Source of the DNA: Actinomycetota bacterium
Lineage (GTDB): Bacteria > Actinomycetota > Humimicrobiia > Humimicrobiales > Humimicrobiaceae
NCBI GenBank assembly: GCA_023475715.1
Contig: JAMCVO010000657.1
Location: forward strand, 1-5,807
Length of the DNA: 5,807 bases
Direction: 5' to 3'
A model generated the notes under the pieces. It had not been told where the DNA came from, did no database searches, and saw only the letters and a program-made list of their open reading frames with translations. Below, piece after piece: positions 5,565 to 5,807 of this stretch. Position 1 is the stretch's first letter, and the number at the start of each line of letters is the position of its first letter. A program made the position numbers and the translations under genes.

Positions 5565-5807
5565 TGTATCGCCTCCTGTTTTTTTATTATAAACACATAT
5601 ATTAATGAAAATATTATAGTAAAAAATAATGAAAATATTGACATGGCAGAACCATATCCAAAATTAAGAGTTGAAAATGCATTCCAGTAGATATAAGTAC
5701 TAATTATATGTGAAGATTTACCAGGTCCTCCGCCTGTCATAATCCACAAATAATCGAAAGCCTTAAAAGTATCGATCGTCTTTAATGTTAATGCAATAAT
5801 TATAACT
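5561..5807 (-). CDS. Carbohydrate ABC transporter permease, MalF/UgpA-type, C-terminal part (cut by window end)
   Basis: Frame open from the window edge (first full codon at 5806) to TGA at 5563-5561, giving the last 81 residues. The TTG at 5749 that could be read as a start is internal. The upstream residues TLKTIDTFKAFDYLWIMTGG belong to the family pattern of a helix followed by Fd.iw.mT.GGP, then STYIYWNAF, FGYGSA and a last membrane helix (FSLFFTIIFSLIYVFII) ending in KKQEAIQ. The EAA loop lies beyond the edge. This is the usual first permease of the pair and precedes the MalG-type partner with a 4-base overlap, so the two form the heterodimeric channel. Confidence 0.9.
   Translation of the reverse strand, partial: VIIIALTLKTIDTFKAFDYLWIMTGGGPGKSSHIISTYIYWNAFSTLNFGYGSAMSIFSLFFTIIFSLIYVFIIKKQEAIQ
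5572..5577 (-). promoter_or_regulatory. Ribosome-binding site of the MalG-type permease
   Basis: AGGAGG on the minus strand, 7 bases from the GTG start at 5564. It lies inside the last codons of the upstream permease (encoding part of QEA), so translation of both is probably coupled. It decides for GTG over later start codons. Confidence 0.85.

Noticed and set aside
1..5807. CRISPR array, tRNA/rRNA genes, insertion sequence or phage genes
   Set aside because: No direct repeat series, cloverleaf, transposase or integrase pattern was seen on either strand.

Overview
This is an AT-rich window (roughly one third G+C by eye) with strong AAGGAG/AGGAGG ribosome-binding sites, TTG and GTG starts and tightly packed or overlapping genes. 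That pattern suggests a low-GC Gram-positive bacterium, most likely a saccharolytic Clostridia-type Firmicute. This is inference from style and gene families; no taxonomic marker is present. No RNA genes, CRISPR arrays, insertion sequences or integrase genes were seen.

Plus strand, bases 1-4501: a run of genes in one direction. It opens with a damaged pair. A fragment of an inositol-3-phosphate synthase (bases 3-677) runs directly into the C-terminal part of a uroporphyrinogen-decarboxylase-like protein (658-1092). Both lose homologous sequence at the same short stretch near base 660, so this looks like a deletion fusion or an assembly chimera. Four intact genes follow: an SDR oxidoreductase (1104-1892), an UlaG-like metallo-beta-lactamase-fold hydrolase (1908-2777), a UxuA-type mannonate dehydratase (2795-3784) and an RraA-family aldolase/decarboxylase-like protein (3809-4501). 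The short gaps suggest one operon whose promoter lies upstream of the window.

Minus strand, bases 4515-5807: a convergent unit. The last 81 residues of a MalF/UgpA-type sugar ABC permease (5561-5807, cut by the window end) overlap by 4 bases a complete MalG-type permease (4728-5564). Right behind it lies a start-less, frameshifted 3' remnant of another gene (4515-4726), which fills the gap between the two converging units.

Working model (inference): the ABC importer brings in a sugar or sugar acid. The SDR and the UlaG-like hydrolase interconvert alcohol/keto and lactone/acid forms, and UxuA dehydrates an aldonate such as D-mannonate to 2-keto-3-deoxygluconate. RraA could then act on that 4-hydroxy-2-oxo acid, splitting it to pyruvate and an aldehyde without a kinase. 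No kinase or canonical KDG/KDPG aldolase is in view. The individual families are well known. The less ordinary points are the MIPS/UroD junction, the possible UxuA-RraA route and the decayed gene behind the permease.
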